NCBI GenBank assembly: GCA_964006375.1
Contig: OZ023265.1
Span: 10,697,795-10,761,794, forward strand
Source: Tillus elongatus
Taxonomy: Eukaryota > Arthropoda > Insecta > Coleoptera > Cleridae
Length of the DNA: 64,000 nt
Direction: 5' to 3'
Shown here: positions 10,906-22,330 of the stretch, in pieces
How positions within the stretch are numbered: the first letter of the stretch is position 1
How the letters are laid out: every line of letters starts with the position of its first letter
Notes under the pieces: model-generated
Seen by the model: the letters and a program-made list of their open reading frames with translations, nothing else
Databases searched by the model: none
Told to the model about the DNA's origin: nothing
Program-made: the position numbers and the translations under genes

Positions 10906-12451
10906 AAGTGACTTAAGCTTCAGTGACTTATAAAACAATATTCTCAAATAAATGCGGCTTCTGGAGAACAAAATATTGCGTGACATGTGTTTTGAGAACT
11001 TCTTGAATTTCTTCAGATTGATTGATTTCTTGTTGATTCACTTCACTAAAATGTTTGCAAAAAAATGACTTTGAATTATTACACCTTTTATGCCAGTCTT
11101 ACATGTTTAAAAAATGTATACAGCAAGTGTGTTATGGTAGCTTCAATATTGCCATACTGTTTGTGTTGCAATTTGTTTTTTTTTCTTCATATTAACTAAA
11201 TTTCGTAAAAATTTGGGAATTATTGCCAAACTTGACAACATTTGATAATCTGACATGGGGAATTTATGTGACTGTGACGGCTTGATACAGTTGGTTGCTC
11301 ACACTGTAAGAGAACTTAGATTGCGCTCTGTCCACTTAATACACTAATGGATTTATAATTGCCAACTTACCCAGTGCTCATTTCAACCACTTTTTTGTTG
11401 CCATTTGTTGTTTTGTTAATGTTATGAAGTTTTCTGTAGATTCTATGTTTAGTGTTTTGCAAACCTGGAGCTAACAGAACATAAATCATTTAAATAGTCT
11501 ATATAGTATTTTTACGATAAGAGTGGAATGATGTGATGAAGGAAAGCAGTGAAACGTTGCCAGATTGACAACTATTTCCGAGAATGCCTGTATTTTTATA
11601 GCAAAACCTTTCTAGTAGCTTATTTTAGTAAATAAGTATGTATTGATTTGACTTCCAAACACCATCAGAACAATTTATCACAAGTGTTTTTTGCACTCTT
11701 ATAAAAAGTGGGAAGCTGGTATCCTAATAGTTGGTTTTTGAATGACTGGTGGTTTGTGAAAAGCGAATCTTAAGTTGGAAATAATTGTCCAAATAAGCTA
11801 TTTATCTAGTAAACATCATAGATTATCTTAAGTATACAAAACTGGATATACTTTTCATGCTTTAGTAGTTGCAGCAAAAACCTGGTGATGGTGGTGGCGG
11901 CGATGGCGGGGGTATTAATCACCTTGGAACAGTAATTCCATCAGCCACAGACTTTTGCTATTTTATATAATATAAAAATATATACAAATACCTACACATT
12001 ATTTTGTATTAATTATCTAGAAGACAGAATTATGTTACCTATTAACAAATATACAATATTTAAACTTTCTTTTTTTTTGCCCTCGTATCTTTTTTTCCTT
12101 AAAAAAAAACGAATCTTGTTTTTTTTTTAATCATGTATATGGAATAGACAGTGACACTTTTGCGGCCAGGGGCCCTTCAGGACGACTTCAGACAAACTGA
12201 CTGGACCACGGATAACAACAAAAGGTTTACAAAGGTGCAGAGACAGAGGATCACCTAAAAACTAATAATTACACATTTCTTGTACACTACTGCTATATTT
12301 ACATATTATTTTCTATATTTATACTAACGTACCAAGTCAGCAAAACTCTAACTAATTAGATAAGTAAAATATTGAAACATTTTTCTATAAAAAATACGTA
12401 AGCTTAGTATCAAATGGCTTTTAATTTTTTTGTCATTAAAAATGCTTGTAT
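10906..12451. other. AT-rich intergenic DNA, no gene recognised
   Basis: No supported gene. A degenerate trace of the HINE start (ACAGCAAGTGTGTTATGGTAG) is near 11130-11151, and a short GGTGGTGGCGGCGATGG-type G-rich tract is near 11886-11915. Otherwise there are only poly-A/T runs. Confidence 0.5.
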
Positions 12452-12663
12452 GATGCATCACCATTCCTCTATAAAATACTACTCACTTTCACATCGGTTT
12501 AGTTGATGCATCACCATTCCTCTATAAAATACTACTCACTTTCACATCGGTTTGGTTGATGCATCACCATTCCTCTATAAAATACTACTCACTTTCACAT
12601 CGGTTTGGTTGATGCATCACCATTCCTCTATAAAATACTACTCACTTTAACATCGGTTTGGTT
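12452..12663. repeat. Tandem repeat, 4 x 53 bp
   Basis: Four nearly identical head-to-tail units of 53 bp, each starting GATGCATCACCATTCCTC and ending CATCGGTTTGGTT. I see only two or three substitutions (a TTTAGTT in unit 1, a C-to-A in unit 4). Such homogeneity indicates recent expansion. Confidence 0.95.
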
Positions 12664-12782
12664 ATAGTTCAGAGATAAAACTATTATCACTATTATATGG
12701 TGATGCAATGTTGCAATATTTTTTTCGTGATTTATATTTCAGAATAGTGTTTTTATATCTTAGTCCACTAGGTGGCTAAACC

Positions 12783-13111
12783 TCGGTGGTTCAGAGGTAA
12801 GAACGTGTGCCTCTGAACCGAAGGGTGCTCCTTTCACTTTTTCAGTACAAACTGTAACATTAACATCAACCGAGGTTCTGGCATTGTATTTAGGCAAGTT
12901 GAATGTTTGTACTGTCGCCCTTCGAAGGGGGCGTAAATCCGTCAGTCCCGTGTCCATGCGATGTTGAACATGTTAAAGATCCCTACCCTACTTACAGAAA
13001 GGCAGGGGTTCGGCAAAATTTCCAGGATAGTGAGGTGAAACTGCTCCCCGGCGTCAGTGATTGGCCATACTCGTGGAAATAGGCCGAAGTTAAAGAAACA
13101 AAACAAACAAC
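12783..13111 (+). mobile_element. Probable tRNA-related SINE with 13-bp target duplications
   Basis: A 329-bp insertion bounded by identical copies of AGGTGGCTAAACC (12770-12782 and 13112-13124). It starts with a tRNA-like A-box region (TGGTTCAGAGG followed by TAAGAACG); no good B box remains. The right end is A/C-rich (AAAGAAACAAAACAAACAAC), as expected for a retroposed tail. No coding capacity is visible. The SINE call rests on the duplication, size, head and tail together. Confidence 0.65.
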
Positions 13112-13294
13112 AGGTGGCTAAACCGACATGATCCAAAGAGGCTACAAGCTGGATGAGAACTTAAACAATTAGCAAACTAAATATACAAAGAGATTAACTG
13201 TTGATTCAGAGTATATTAAAGGGATTTAGATGCTGAGGCCTGCCAGATATATTTCCAAGTCATCAAGTAGGTAACCTCTTCTAGCTCATTTACC

Positions 13295-13603
13295 ATGCAA
13301 TCAACATTATTACATTTAACAAACATAGAAAAATATTCTAAGACTCTTATTGATTGTGTGAAAAAATACAATGATTCAGTAGGTGACCTTGATTACGTCC
13401 GAGATTCAAAGATATATAGTTCTGAGGATGATATAGAATTTAAACGTATTCTGCAGATACACAACATGACCTCCAATATTGTAGGAAAGAGCTCAATAAT
13501 CAGCGACACTTCAGCAGATTCTGGTAGTAAAATAATGGAATCTCCTAATAATGCTCTGGCAATTGTACAAAATGACACAAGCTTAGATTTCTTTCATATG
13601 TGA
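13295..13603 (+). pseudogene. Uncharacterised 102-residue ORF, possible decayed exon
   Basis: An ORF starting MQSTLLHLTNIEKYSK and rich in Ser, Asp, Ile and Asn, with no family I recognise. A possible splice acceptor (TCTTCTAG) lies just upstream at about 13275. After the stop, coding-like sequence seems to continue in the two other frames to about 13790 (for example 'SPLSILQHVLLDISSNGTEE'), which suggests frameshifts in a formerly longer reading frame. It lies 0.8 kb upstream of the env-like ORF on the same strand; a relationship is possible but not shown. Confidence 0.3.
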
Positions 13604-13896
13604 ACTAAAGACACTTGAAACACCCAAAAGCTTACAAAATCTCAGTTCCCCAAATATATTGATCCAAAAGTGGATATAAATACAAAGAGTCCACTGTCTA
13701 TTTTGCAGCACGTTCTACTTGACATTTCTTCGAACGGCACCGAGGAGAATCAACAAATATGCAACACAAATAAAATGTGGCTCTTAAGAAGACTCAAATA
13801 AGGAGAATTTTAGCAGTAACGAGTTTTATAACTATAGTGGTAAATTTATATCCCGACTTAGCGTTTTGGTATCTGTCACTACTGTTATTTTTAAAT

Positions 13897-14070
13897 GCAC
13901 TTGGAGAACCCAAATCACCACAACACAGACCTGACGATCGTTTCACTAACAAAGTTCGCGTCACCAAAGGATGAAAAATTAGGATCGTCTGATAACGCTA
14001 ACTTTGTTAGTGAAACGATCGTTAGGTCTTTAAAAAGATGTGTTGTGGTGATTTTGGGTTCTCAAAGTGT
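13897..14070. repeat. Foldback inverted repeat
   Basis: Arms of about 64 and 74 bp (13897-13960 and 13997-14070) are imperfect reverse complements around a ~36-bp spacer. For example TTTCACTAACAAAGTT pairs with AACTTTGTTAGTGAAA, and CCCAAATCACCACAACAC with GTGTTGTGGTGATTTTGGG. This is MITE-like, but no terminal duplication could be fixed. Confidence 0.75.
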
Positions 14071-14436
14071 ACTTATGAGTGCTCATCACAGGTTCATATA
14101 TTTACTCAGTGAACTGTTACAATTCCAATTTCCCACCAACTATAACATATTTGATTTTTTGATCTACTGTAAAAATATATTCAGTATAATAATATGTATT
14201 GCCAATTGATCATCAACAACAGTGGTTTCTTATAATATTGTTTGAGCATATCTGCCGGCGAACTGCATTTACTTGTTTCCTATTTTTCCTCATCGCACCA
14301 TCAGCGCCCGCATATCTATCTACTGCATGCCTAAAAAAAAAAAAAACTGCAGTTCGCCAACGGCGGCCGACCAACGCAATGTGCTGCCGTAAGAACTGCA
14401 GCTCTTGCTTTCTCCTGTTTCCAATTTGTTCCCATT

Positions 14437-15642
14437 TTGACTAACAATCAAAAAAATATAGCAGACCGTATTGAATTTCTAACGAAAAATTTTGAAGCTG
14501 AAGACTTAAGACAGGATTACATGGACATAGTAATTATAGCTCAAATGCTCTTTGTTCAGTTAATTACCGAAATAACGGGAATTAAAAATATTTTGGAGAC
14601 TTTAGTTAATGCAATAACGTTTGCTAAATTAAAGACAATGCATCCCTCTATTTTAGAAACAGATGATTTATTGATAGAGCTTAATAAAATTCAAAGACAT
14701 AAAGTAAATTTGCCATATAAGGTAAATATAGATAATATGGCCCTTTATGAAGAAATAATTACTATTAAAAGCTATTACAAAACCACTCAGTTAACATTCA
14801 TTTTAGATGTACCTTTGGTTGAGTCAGCATATTACGATTACTATCATTTATATGCCTTTCCCATTCGTAATAGTTTGACCCACACATTCCTAACATTAAT
14901 TCCCCATTCAAAATACCTTTCCTTGAATGATGAAAATTACAAACTCCATGATGGACCATGTCGAGAGGTCCGACCAACTGAATTCCTGTGTCAAGCTCAA
15001 ACAATGAATCACATCAGTCCAAACAGCCCTTGTGAAATACAATTAATAAAGTTCTCCACCCAATATAACAATTGTGAGCATCACCAAATGTTAATAGAAG
15101 ATGTGAAGATTCAGAAGATCAGCGAAAGTAAATGGATTATCATCTCTCCAGTAGAAAATATAGTCAACTACAGATGCAGCGATGACCGTAAAATCATGGC
15201 CATAGATGGTAGTTATCTGGTAAAAATAGAAGAAGGCTGTGAGGTAAAAATCAAAGGACAAACAGTAAGTTCTCATCAATCTGAAATTAAAAAACTTTTC
15301 TATGTGCCGTTACCCGAACTCAAATTTAGTGAACTGTCCATGAACTCAAAACTTAACATTGTGCCTTTACATCTAGAATCTATAAATTTAGATGAATTAA
15401 ATCTAGTGAAATCCCAACTACAGCATCAGAAGGAGTTACTACAAACAATAAGTGTTCCTGTAATTCATACTTCGATTAGTGTTTTTACTTTAACTGTTCG
15501 TGTTCTTTTATTAACAGTAGCATGTTTCTGTTTTTGGAAATTTAAAGGCAGAATAACCAGTTCCGCAGTCGAGTCCAAAATCGTCAACGAACTTAAGAAG
15601 ACCCACGAAGTTCCCCTGGAGGACATCAATTTCAAGATTTAG
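14437..15642 (+). CDS. Errantivirus/baculovirus-F-type envelope protein, C-terminal portion (endogenous)
   Basis: An uninterrupted 401-residue ORF resembling the membrane-anchored subunit of insect errantivirus Env and baculovirus F proteins. The helical N-terminal third with 'FAKLKTMHPSIL' and 'LLIELNKI', followed by a cysteine-containing ectodomain (PC, LC, PC, NC, RC, GC around residues 175-265), suits that family. One hydrophobic segment (about residues 345-372) is a probable transmembrane anchor, with a short cytoplasmic tail. The upstream subunit, cleavage site, fusion peptide and signal peptide are not in this ORF. A pyrimidine-rich tract, a CTAAC branch-like site and ATATAG just at the ORF start suggest a 3' splice site, as used for env mRNA. 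No gag or pol is next to it. It is either a truncated provirus or a host-captured env; the sequence alone does not decide. Confidence 0.7.
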   Translation: MTNNQKNIADRIEFLTKNFEAEDLRQDYMDIVIIAQMLFVQLITEITGIKNILETLVNAITFAKLKTMHPSILETDDLLIELNKIQRHKVNLPYKVNIDNMALYEEIITIKSYYKTTQLTFILDVPLVESAYYDYYHLYAFPIRNSLTHTFLTLIPHSKYLSLNDENYKLHDGPCREVRPTEFLCQAQTMNHISPNSPCEIQLIKFSTQYNNCEHHQMLIEDVKIQKISESKWIIISPVENIVNYRCSDDRKIMAIDGSYLVKIEEGCEVKIKGQTVSSHQSEIKKLFYVPLPELKFSELSMNSKLNIVPLHLESINLDELNLVKSQLQHQKELLQTISVPVIHTSISVFTLTVRVLLLTVACFCFWKFKGRITSSAVESKIVNELKKTHEVPLEDINFKI

Positions 15643-15671
15643 GTACCCTAAATCTCATCTGGCAAGGGAGG

Positions 15672-15949
15672 AGTTACAGCACCCTGTATAATGCTATACT
15701 GATATCTCGTGTTAGTAGAGTAATATGATCGAAGCAGTCGTTCAACGCGGAAATACTAAAACCGCTGAATAATCATAGTCATCATAATTATTTAGTTTAA
15801 GTTGTTTTATTTTATAATGTTAGCTAAGCATATTTGACTTTATATATACAAGTAAGATACAATATTATGTTAGAATTTATTACGAGTGTTTCCACATTAA
15901 ACATCGTGTATTTCTCCTTTGTTTTAAAATTATAATTAAACTTGTAATT
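15672..15949 (+). mobile_element. Putative 3' LTR of the env-bearing element
   Basis: Thirty bases after the env stop, a purine run (GGCAAGGGAGG) resembling a polypurine tract is followed by AGTTAC, the typical start of gypsy/errantivirus LTRs. The stretch to TTGTAATT near 15949 is LTR-sized (about 280 bp). No second LTR is in the window to confirm the ends, so they are inferred. Confidence 0.4.
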
Positions 15950-16855
15950 TCGAAATAAAGTTTTTTTTGTTTTGAAATGCCAAAAGGGCACTATCCAAAC
16001 TCGCGCCCCTAACTGCAGTTTCGTTTAATATTCTTCGTAGTAGTGTCAACGCTGCGCGCACACATACGTCGTTGCTGATGCTTTCCCTATTTCGTTTATT
16101 CAAAGTGCAAAGGCTCACAAAAACTGTTCACGACGCCCGTCCGCCTGCGTTGTGTATTATGCCGACACGAGAACTACAGTTCTTTCTCTACCGTGATAAG
16201 AAAACCATAAAAATTTGTTAAAATCCGCGACCACAAAGCATTGGCTGCATCCTTTACTCGTTTTGTATGGGTAGATTCTACAAAATGACCCGTTTGTAAT
16301 AAAGTTTCAGAGGGTATACACATCAAAATAACTCGCAATATTAATGAATTTAAACAAAACAAAAATGTAAGAAAAGAAAAACGAAAAGAACACATATGAA
16401 AAACATAATCAATTTAGGTGTCATGTATTAAGATGGAACGGAAGTCGACCGCCGGGATTTTTATTTATTTATTAACTGTTGCGAAAGCCGTCCGCCACCG
16501 TCATAAATCACACAGAAAGTGAACTGCACGTATGAAATAATTAGAAATACAAATTATGTTCGGGACCGGCAACGATAAATTAACCAGAGCATTTGTTATT
16601 TATGCTTGCTCTATGCCAACCAACACAGCGAACCGTCGGCCGGTATGTTCGTGCACAATTAAATCACAATAATGCCGAACTCCAGCATTCCGATAGCGTG
16701 GAACAATGGGCTGTTGTTTAGGGGGCAAGGGGGGCGAGTTGTAGAATGGCCATTCCGCTCGTAAAACGCTAATCCATGCTATCCTCAATTATTTTATGCA
16801 ACGGTAATTACTCTCGGTTATTGCTGTAACCTGCACTTTGTAAAATATAAAAACG
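15950..16855. other. Intergenic sequence, no gene recognised
   Basis: Mixed-composition DNA with short GC-richer patches (near 16040 and 16640). I see no coding pattern or repeat match strong enough to name. Confidence 0.45.
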
Positions 16856-18243
16856 CTGGACGCAGCAAGTGCGTTATGGTAGTGAATTTTCATAAAACTA
16901 TTTTTTAATAGCAATAATGTGTTTTTTTAAGAAAGCAGGCATCAAATTTGGTTACCAGTATAACCTATATAGTAAAAACAATGTGGCATGTTTCATCAAA
17001 ATAACTTTATTGTTTGAAAATGTAAAAAAATTTCCGAAAGTAAACTTAAAGTGTTCCCGAAAAAACTCGTTTTTTGGTCAACCTTATAGGTTAATAGCAA
17101 ATTGAGCTATTCAAATATTAAGCATTTGATCAAAATTCGCTACCATAACGCACTTACTGCGTCCAGAATTTTTGTTCTTACAAACATGCATTATATTTCG
17201 ATGGAAAATGCAAAAATGCAAACATAAGGCGTGTTTGATTAAAAAAAAAAAAATTTGTATCACCAACGACTTATGGGCCAGCCTGTGATTGTAGAAATAA
17301 TTTTTTAAGATGTAGTTTAAGACACCCTATAATTAATATATACAATTTTTTTTCATATCTGGTATAATAACAGATATATTGAGCTTTATTGATTTTTTTT
17401 ACGAAAATTCTACAAAAATTATATACTATTAACGATAAACTCTATAGCTAAGGCTACTGCCAAGCGTCAGAGAAAGGGTCTATTTGAAATGAATTGTCTG
17501 GAAACATTTTATTAAAATGAAGGACAATGACGGTTGAAACTAAGACTTCAGGGTTTGTAAAACATTCTTCTTGAGACATTTTATTTCCATAGCCCGTATT
17601 AGATTCAAGTTCTTTTCCTAAATGTTGCCAATTTTGACGTTTAAATCGCAACTTTGACGTTTTGTGAAAAACCCCAATTTATTTTTGTTTAAATGCCTAT
17701 AACTTTTTTGTCTTTTGACCTACAAAGCTAAATTTTGGTAGGTAACTTGCCTATAATGATATAAACCCGCGTATAAAATTTGGTTGCCCTTACTTTGTTA
17801 ATTTGGGAGATATAAATTTTTTTCGAAAGAAAACACAAAATTTTCCGGGAAAACCTCGTCGGATTTTCCTGGATAACGAACATATCCAAGACACTTGCAA
17901 AAGGAAGGTACTCACCAATTTTGACGTTTTGAGGAGAACCCAAATTTATTTTTCTTTGAATGCCTGTAACTTTTTTTTCATTTAACCTACGGAGCTAAAT
18001 TTTGGTAGGTAACTTTCCTCTAATGATATAAACCCGCGTATGAAATTTGGTTGCCCTTACTTTCTTAATTTTGGAGATATAAATTTTTTTCGATTTTTTT
18101 CGAAAGAAAACACAAAATTTTCCGGGAAAACCTCGGCGGATTTTCCTGGCTAACGAACTTATCCAAGCGACTTGCGAAAGGAAGGTATGTGCCAAATTTT
18201 ATCAAAATCCGTCCATTATTTTTTTAAGTTATAGGTGTGACAC

Positions 18244-18315
<72 letters not shown>

Positions 18316-18446
18316 ATATAAAGTCTGAAACTGACCTCGGATTTGGGTTCCGGGGGTCCTGAATAGCGCTCATTTGAAGAAATTTTTTCAAAATTCGAAA
18401 GTCGAGATCTCCCCATTAGTGAATTTTTTTTAAGAAAATTCACTAA
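16856..18446 (+). mobile_element. HINE-like element copy C
   Basis: A full-length copy from CTGGACGCAGCAAGTGCG to the 3' hairpin and CTAA. The inverted internal copy of the start is at about 17133-17173. The 3' half contains a tandem duplication of the segment beginning 'CAATTTTGACGTTTTGAG' (the 'GTTGCCCTTACTTT' text occurs twice), a feature shared only with the copy at 57475-59128. The TA tract is at 18248-18312. Confidence 0.68.
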
Positions 18447-18452
18447 AAAACG

Positions 18453-19075
18453 CTGGACGCAGCAAGTGCGTTATGGTAGTGAATTTTCACAAAATATTTT
18501 TAATAGCAAATATGTCTCTTTAATGCAAGCAGGCATCAATTTGGTTACAGGTAGAGACTAAAGAGTAGAAACAATGTACCATATTTTTGCAAAATAACTT
18601 TGTTTTAAAAAGTACAAAAATTTTCCGAAAATAATTTAAGATGTTCCCCAAAAAACTGGTCCGTTCTTCTGGCCAACGAACCTCTTCAATCGATTTACCC
18701 ACCCAGCAAGATATAACTATTCACAAAAAGCTTTCCGACGGAATACCCCAAAAAAATTACATGAAAATTTGCAAAGATTTTTTTCACGAAAATCCGAAAA
18801 TATTTTTTTACAATATCATTAAACACTAATTACCAAAATGTCACAAAAAGCTTACAAACAATGGTTTCTACGGAAACAAAAAAAATTCTATTCTATTTTA
18901 AGAAATATTTTAAAAATTTTGAAGTCGCGGTCTTCTCGATAACGATTTTTTTTCTACGGAAATTCGAGAAAGGGTATAGACTATTAAACCACAAACTCTA
19001 TAACCGAAACTACTGCCAAATCATCAGAGAAGGGCTATTTAAAATGAATTTTCTGCAAATATGTTAGTAAAACGA
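18453..19075 (+). mobile_element. HINE-like element copy C', truncated, tandem to copy C
   Basis: A second copy begins 6 bp after the CTAA end of copy C, giving a head-to-tail tandem pair. It is more diverged and stops in the middle at 19075, where a different terminal-repeat-like sequence begins. Confidence 0.6.
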
Positions 19076-19076
19076 A

Positions 19077-19384
19077 CAGTGGCGGCTCGTGACTTTCGGA
19101 GTGGGTAAAGCTGAATCCACTGGGCCCCAAAGGGGGGTTGGGAGGCGGTGGAGGGGAAGGGGGTGTGCAAAGACCTACTCTGCGCCTCAAACGAAATTTT
19201 TCTAAATTTTCATTCACGCGTTCTCCTTCTCCTGGCACTTCAGTATTAAAATTTAAAATCCATTTGTACAAAAATATAGACTTTCACAAGGAATAATTTT
19301 CGGAGTAATAACCACGAATACTCGATGCGAGGACATACATAAGTAATAAATAAATTTATTATTGTTTACCTTATTTTTGTCACA
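19077..19384. other. Possible hAT-type terminus (CAGTGGCGGCTCGTGA) and unassigned DNA
   Basis: CAGTGGCGGCTCGTGACTTTCGG begins exactly where HINE copy C' is cut off. It resembles the CAGTGGCGG-type ends of some hAT transposons. No partner end or target duplication was found in the window. Confidence 0.35.
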
Positions 19385-20350
19385 TTGTACACGTGCGAGC
19401 ACGGTAATATAATACGGCGCGTATTATGAAAATCTGTTTATAGTGGGAAGAGCTACAGTTTTGAATCTATCCCTTACGAATTACCATCAGGTATACCCCA
19501 AGTATCCCACCTTGCGCCACTATTATTTCTGGTATACGTTAATAACATAAATACTTGTCTTCAATTATGTAAATGTTTTATGTATGCCGACGGCTTCAAA
19601 TTATGTATTCCCATTAATTGTGAACAAGACTGTTTGCGCTTACAGGCCGACATTAACAACTTGACTAATTATTGTAGCATAAATCAGCTTTACCTTAATT
19701 TAGAAAGTGTAGTGTTATAACTTTTAGTCGTAGGAAACTATGGCATGGGTTTCCGTATATCTTAAATTATAATATTATCACACGCTTCACTTATGTAAAA
19801 AAATCTGTGCGTTACCTTTGACAGCAAGCTACTGTTCTACAGACATATTGACAATCTTGCTACTGACAGTTATCGGATGCTGGGGCTTATCATGCGGCAA
19901 TGTGCAATTTTTCACAATAAAAATGTTTTATCTCATTATACAGTGCGTATGTTGCCACCAAATTGAAATTTGATTCTTCTGTTTGGAATCCCCAGTATAT
20001 TATTTATAAGGAGCGCCTAGAAAAGATACAAAATAGATTTTGAAGATTTTTGTGCTTTACGCTTAAGTTAGAATTTAATAATAATTACAAAATTATGCTA
20101 CACTTTTTTGAAATTCTATCATTTTAAGAATGCCGGCTTGTCTCAAATTGCCTTTTCCTTTTTATAATAGTAAAAGGTTTAATAGGCTCTCCAGAACTTC
20201 TAAGTCAGATACGTTTCAATGTACCAAACCGACTACTCGGGGTCGCTGAAACTTTTTCCTTGCCCTTCAGCAGAACTAACGCTGCAATGTCAAGAATGTT
20301 GAGAGCGGGTAATGAGTTCTCGTCCATCGACATGTTCAGTTGCTCGGGTA
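19385..20350 (+). pseudogene. Degenerate non-LTR reverse-transcriptase fragment
   Basis: Plus-strand remnants in all three frames read as an RT palm to C-terminus: 'PSGIPQVSHLAPLLFLVYVN' (normally PSGVPQGSHLGPLLF), 'CFMYADGFKL' (YADD with the second D changed to G), 'LRLQADINNLTNYCSINQL' and 'VTFDSKL'. Many stops and frameshifts are present. It is Jockey-like in pattern and clearly non-functional. It ends against the poly-A tail of the next, oppositely oriented element. Confidence 0.7.
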
Positions 20351-20356
20351 TAAAAA

Positions 20357-22330
20357 AGTTTTTTTTTCAACAACACACCACGAGGGCTTACAACCTAAAT
20401 ACTATCGTACCGTGGGTGTCGACAAGGAGGAAAGAGGCAACTTGTTAATTCTGGATTTGAAGGTTTGGAGATTCGGAGGAGAAGGAAAAACATGTGCCGG
20501 CAGGAATTCCACAACTTGGAAGTCCTCGGGACAAAAGAGCGGGCATAACAAGATGTTCTATGTCTGGTGACCTGGACAGTAAAAGGGTGCATTCGCTCTG
20601 TTCCCCTGGTAGGTCTGTTGGGGGCAGCGGGTGAAGGAACTATGGAAGAAAGCTCCTCTGAGCAGTTCCGTGCAGATATCTATAAAAGCGTGAGGTCACC
20701 AACGGCATGTCGGTGGGCAAGGGATGGCAGCCTTTGGGTGAGGGTAGGGTCACCGATGAGACGTATAGCTCTCTTCTGAATGGAGTCCAGCATAGCGAGT
20801 GCAGAAGCGGCAGCGGCACCCCAGATGTGGAAGCAGTATTCGAGGTTTGATCTTATTGTTGAAGTATAGAAGGTATAGAGATTAGCTGGTGAAAAGTATT
20901 TGCAAGCCCGGAAGAGGAAACCTAATTTATCAGCAGCCGCTTCTGCAATTGATGTGACATGTTGGTGCCAATTGAGATTTCGATCCACAGAAATGCCAAC
21001 AAGTGAAAAGGACTCGTTACTTTAAATAAGTTGATTGTTCATTGTGTTGGGTCCTGGGCTAGTGTATCCCTTAAGAGAAAGAAAGCAACTTCCCCAGTCT
21101 AATATTTTTTGGAGATCCACGGAGACAGAACCCTCCATGAGTCAGCGATCCTCATCTAATTGGGCTAAACAGACAGGCTTAGAATATTCTATATTTGAGT
21201 GGAGGGTGCTGTCGTCCGCGTAACTGTGAACTGGGTTGGATGTGCTAGAGAGGAGGTCATTAATGTGGAGAAGAAACACACTAGGGGCCAAAGCTAAACC
21301 TTTAGGAACTCCTGAATTAATTGGATACAGTTTAGAGGAATGGCCATTCACGACAACAGAAATTCTCCGGTTTGAGAGGAAATTTGCTGTCCAGGTACAG
21401 AGTTTTGGTGATAGGCCATAGGCCGGAAGTTTATTAAGCTGCGCTGCGTGCCAGACCTGATCGAATGTCTAGGATATGTCTAGAGCGTCAATCTGAGATT
21501 CACCGTGTAGTTCCATAGACTTGTCCCAAGAATGGGTGACAAAGGAAAGGAGGTCGGCAGTTGATCTGCGCTGACGGAATCCATACTGCCTGTCGTTGAT
21601 TAGACTCTGTTTTTCAAGAAATTTTAGTAATTGGGTGTTTATATATTTTTCCATCACCTTAGAAACGACTGAAAGGAGAGAAATATGCCTGTAGTTGCTA
21701 GGAAGCGCTTTGGATCCTTTCTTGGGGACGGGTTGTACTCGAGCAGTTTTAAAGTTACAAGGAAATATGCCCCTATTATAAGATGTCTGAAACAGACGAG
21801 TCCGGACAGGAGCAAGTTCTGGTGCGCATTTTTTGAAAACAATTGCTGGGATCTCGTGAAGGCCAGAGGCTTTCCTGGTATTAAGAGAAGAGAGCATCTT
21901 TCGTACCTTTTCAGTTTTGAAAATGATATCCGTCATTTTATACGCGACATTAGGGACTGTTGGTGGTAGAACATTTGGAGGTGGGTTGAGAGTAGAATTG
22001 CCGGCGAACAACGATGCAAAAAGTTCAACCTTGCCCAGGGCGGTAGAAACAATTTCATCCCCTGAAACAAAAGGTGGGAACGTGCTCTTGCAGAAATTAT
22101 TCCCAATAGATTTAGCAAAAGTTCAGAAGGGTTTACTGCCCTTGGAGCTTGAGAGGACTTTGTTTTTGATGTGGTTATTAAACGAGTTTTTTGCCTCAGA
22201 AAGAATGCGGACATAGCGATTTCTAGCGTCATTAAATGCTTGATGGTTTTCTTGACTGGGATTGTGTAGAAGCGTTTTGTTAGCTTTGACCTTTTCAAGA
22301 GCCTTGTCACAGCTCCAAAAGTCCGACTAT
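20357..22330 (-). pseudogene. Jockey/CR1-like non-LTR retrotransposon copy 2, 5'-truncated
   Basis: Minus strand. The longest open part is 21469-22011 with 'LNTRKASGLHEIPAIVFKKC' and 'VPKKGSKALPSNYRHISLLS', the RT fingers. Downstream pieces keep 'NSGVPKGLALAPSVFLLHIN', 'HSYADDSTLHSNI' (YADD), 'DRNLNWHQHVTSIA' and a C-terminal 'PRTSKLWNS'-like tail, then a poly-A tail seen as poly-T at 20361-20369. Upstream of 22011 the frame continues to about 22316 but is broken by a TGA (consensus KPFW read as KPF-stop). The endonuclease domain is missing. The same family as the split copy at 3875-10905. Confidence 0.8.

Noticed and set aside
12452..12663. CRISPR array
   Set aside because: The 53-bp units are contiguous with no unique spacers, and the genome is eukaryotic.
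21933..22310. 125-codon minus-strand ORF as a separate gene
   Set aside because: It is an out-of-frame reading of the Jockey/CR1-like relic, whose true frame continues into the RT domain.
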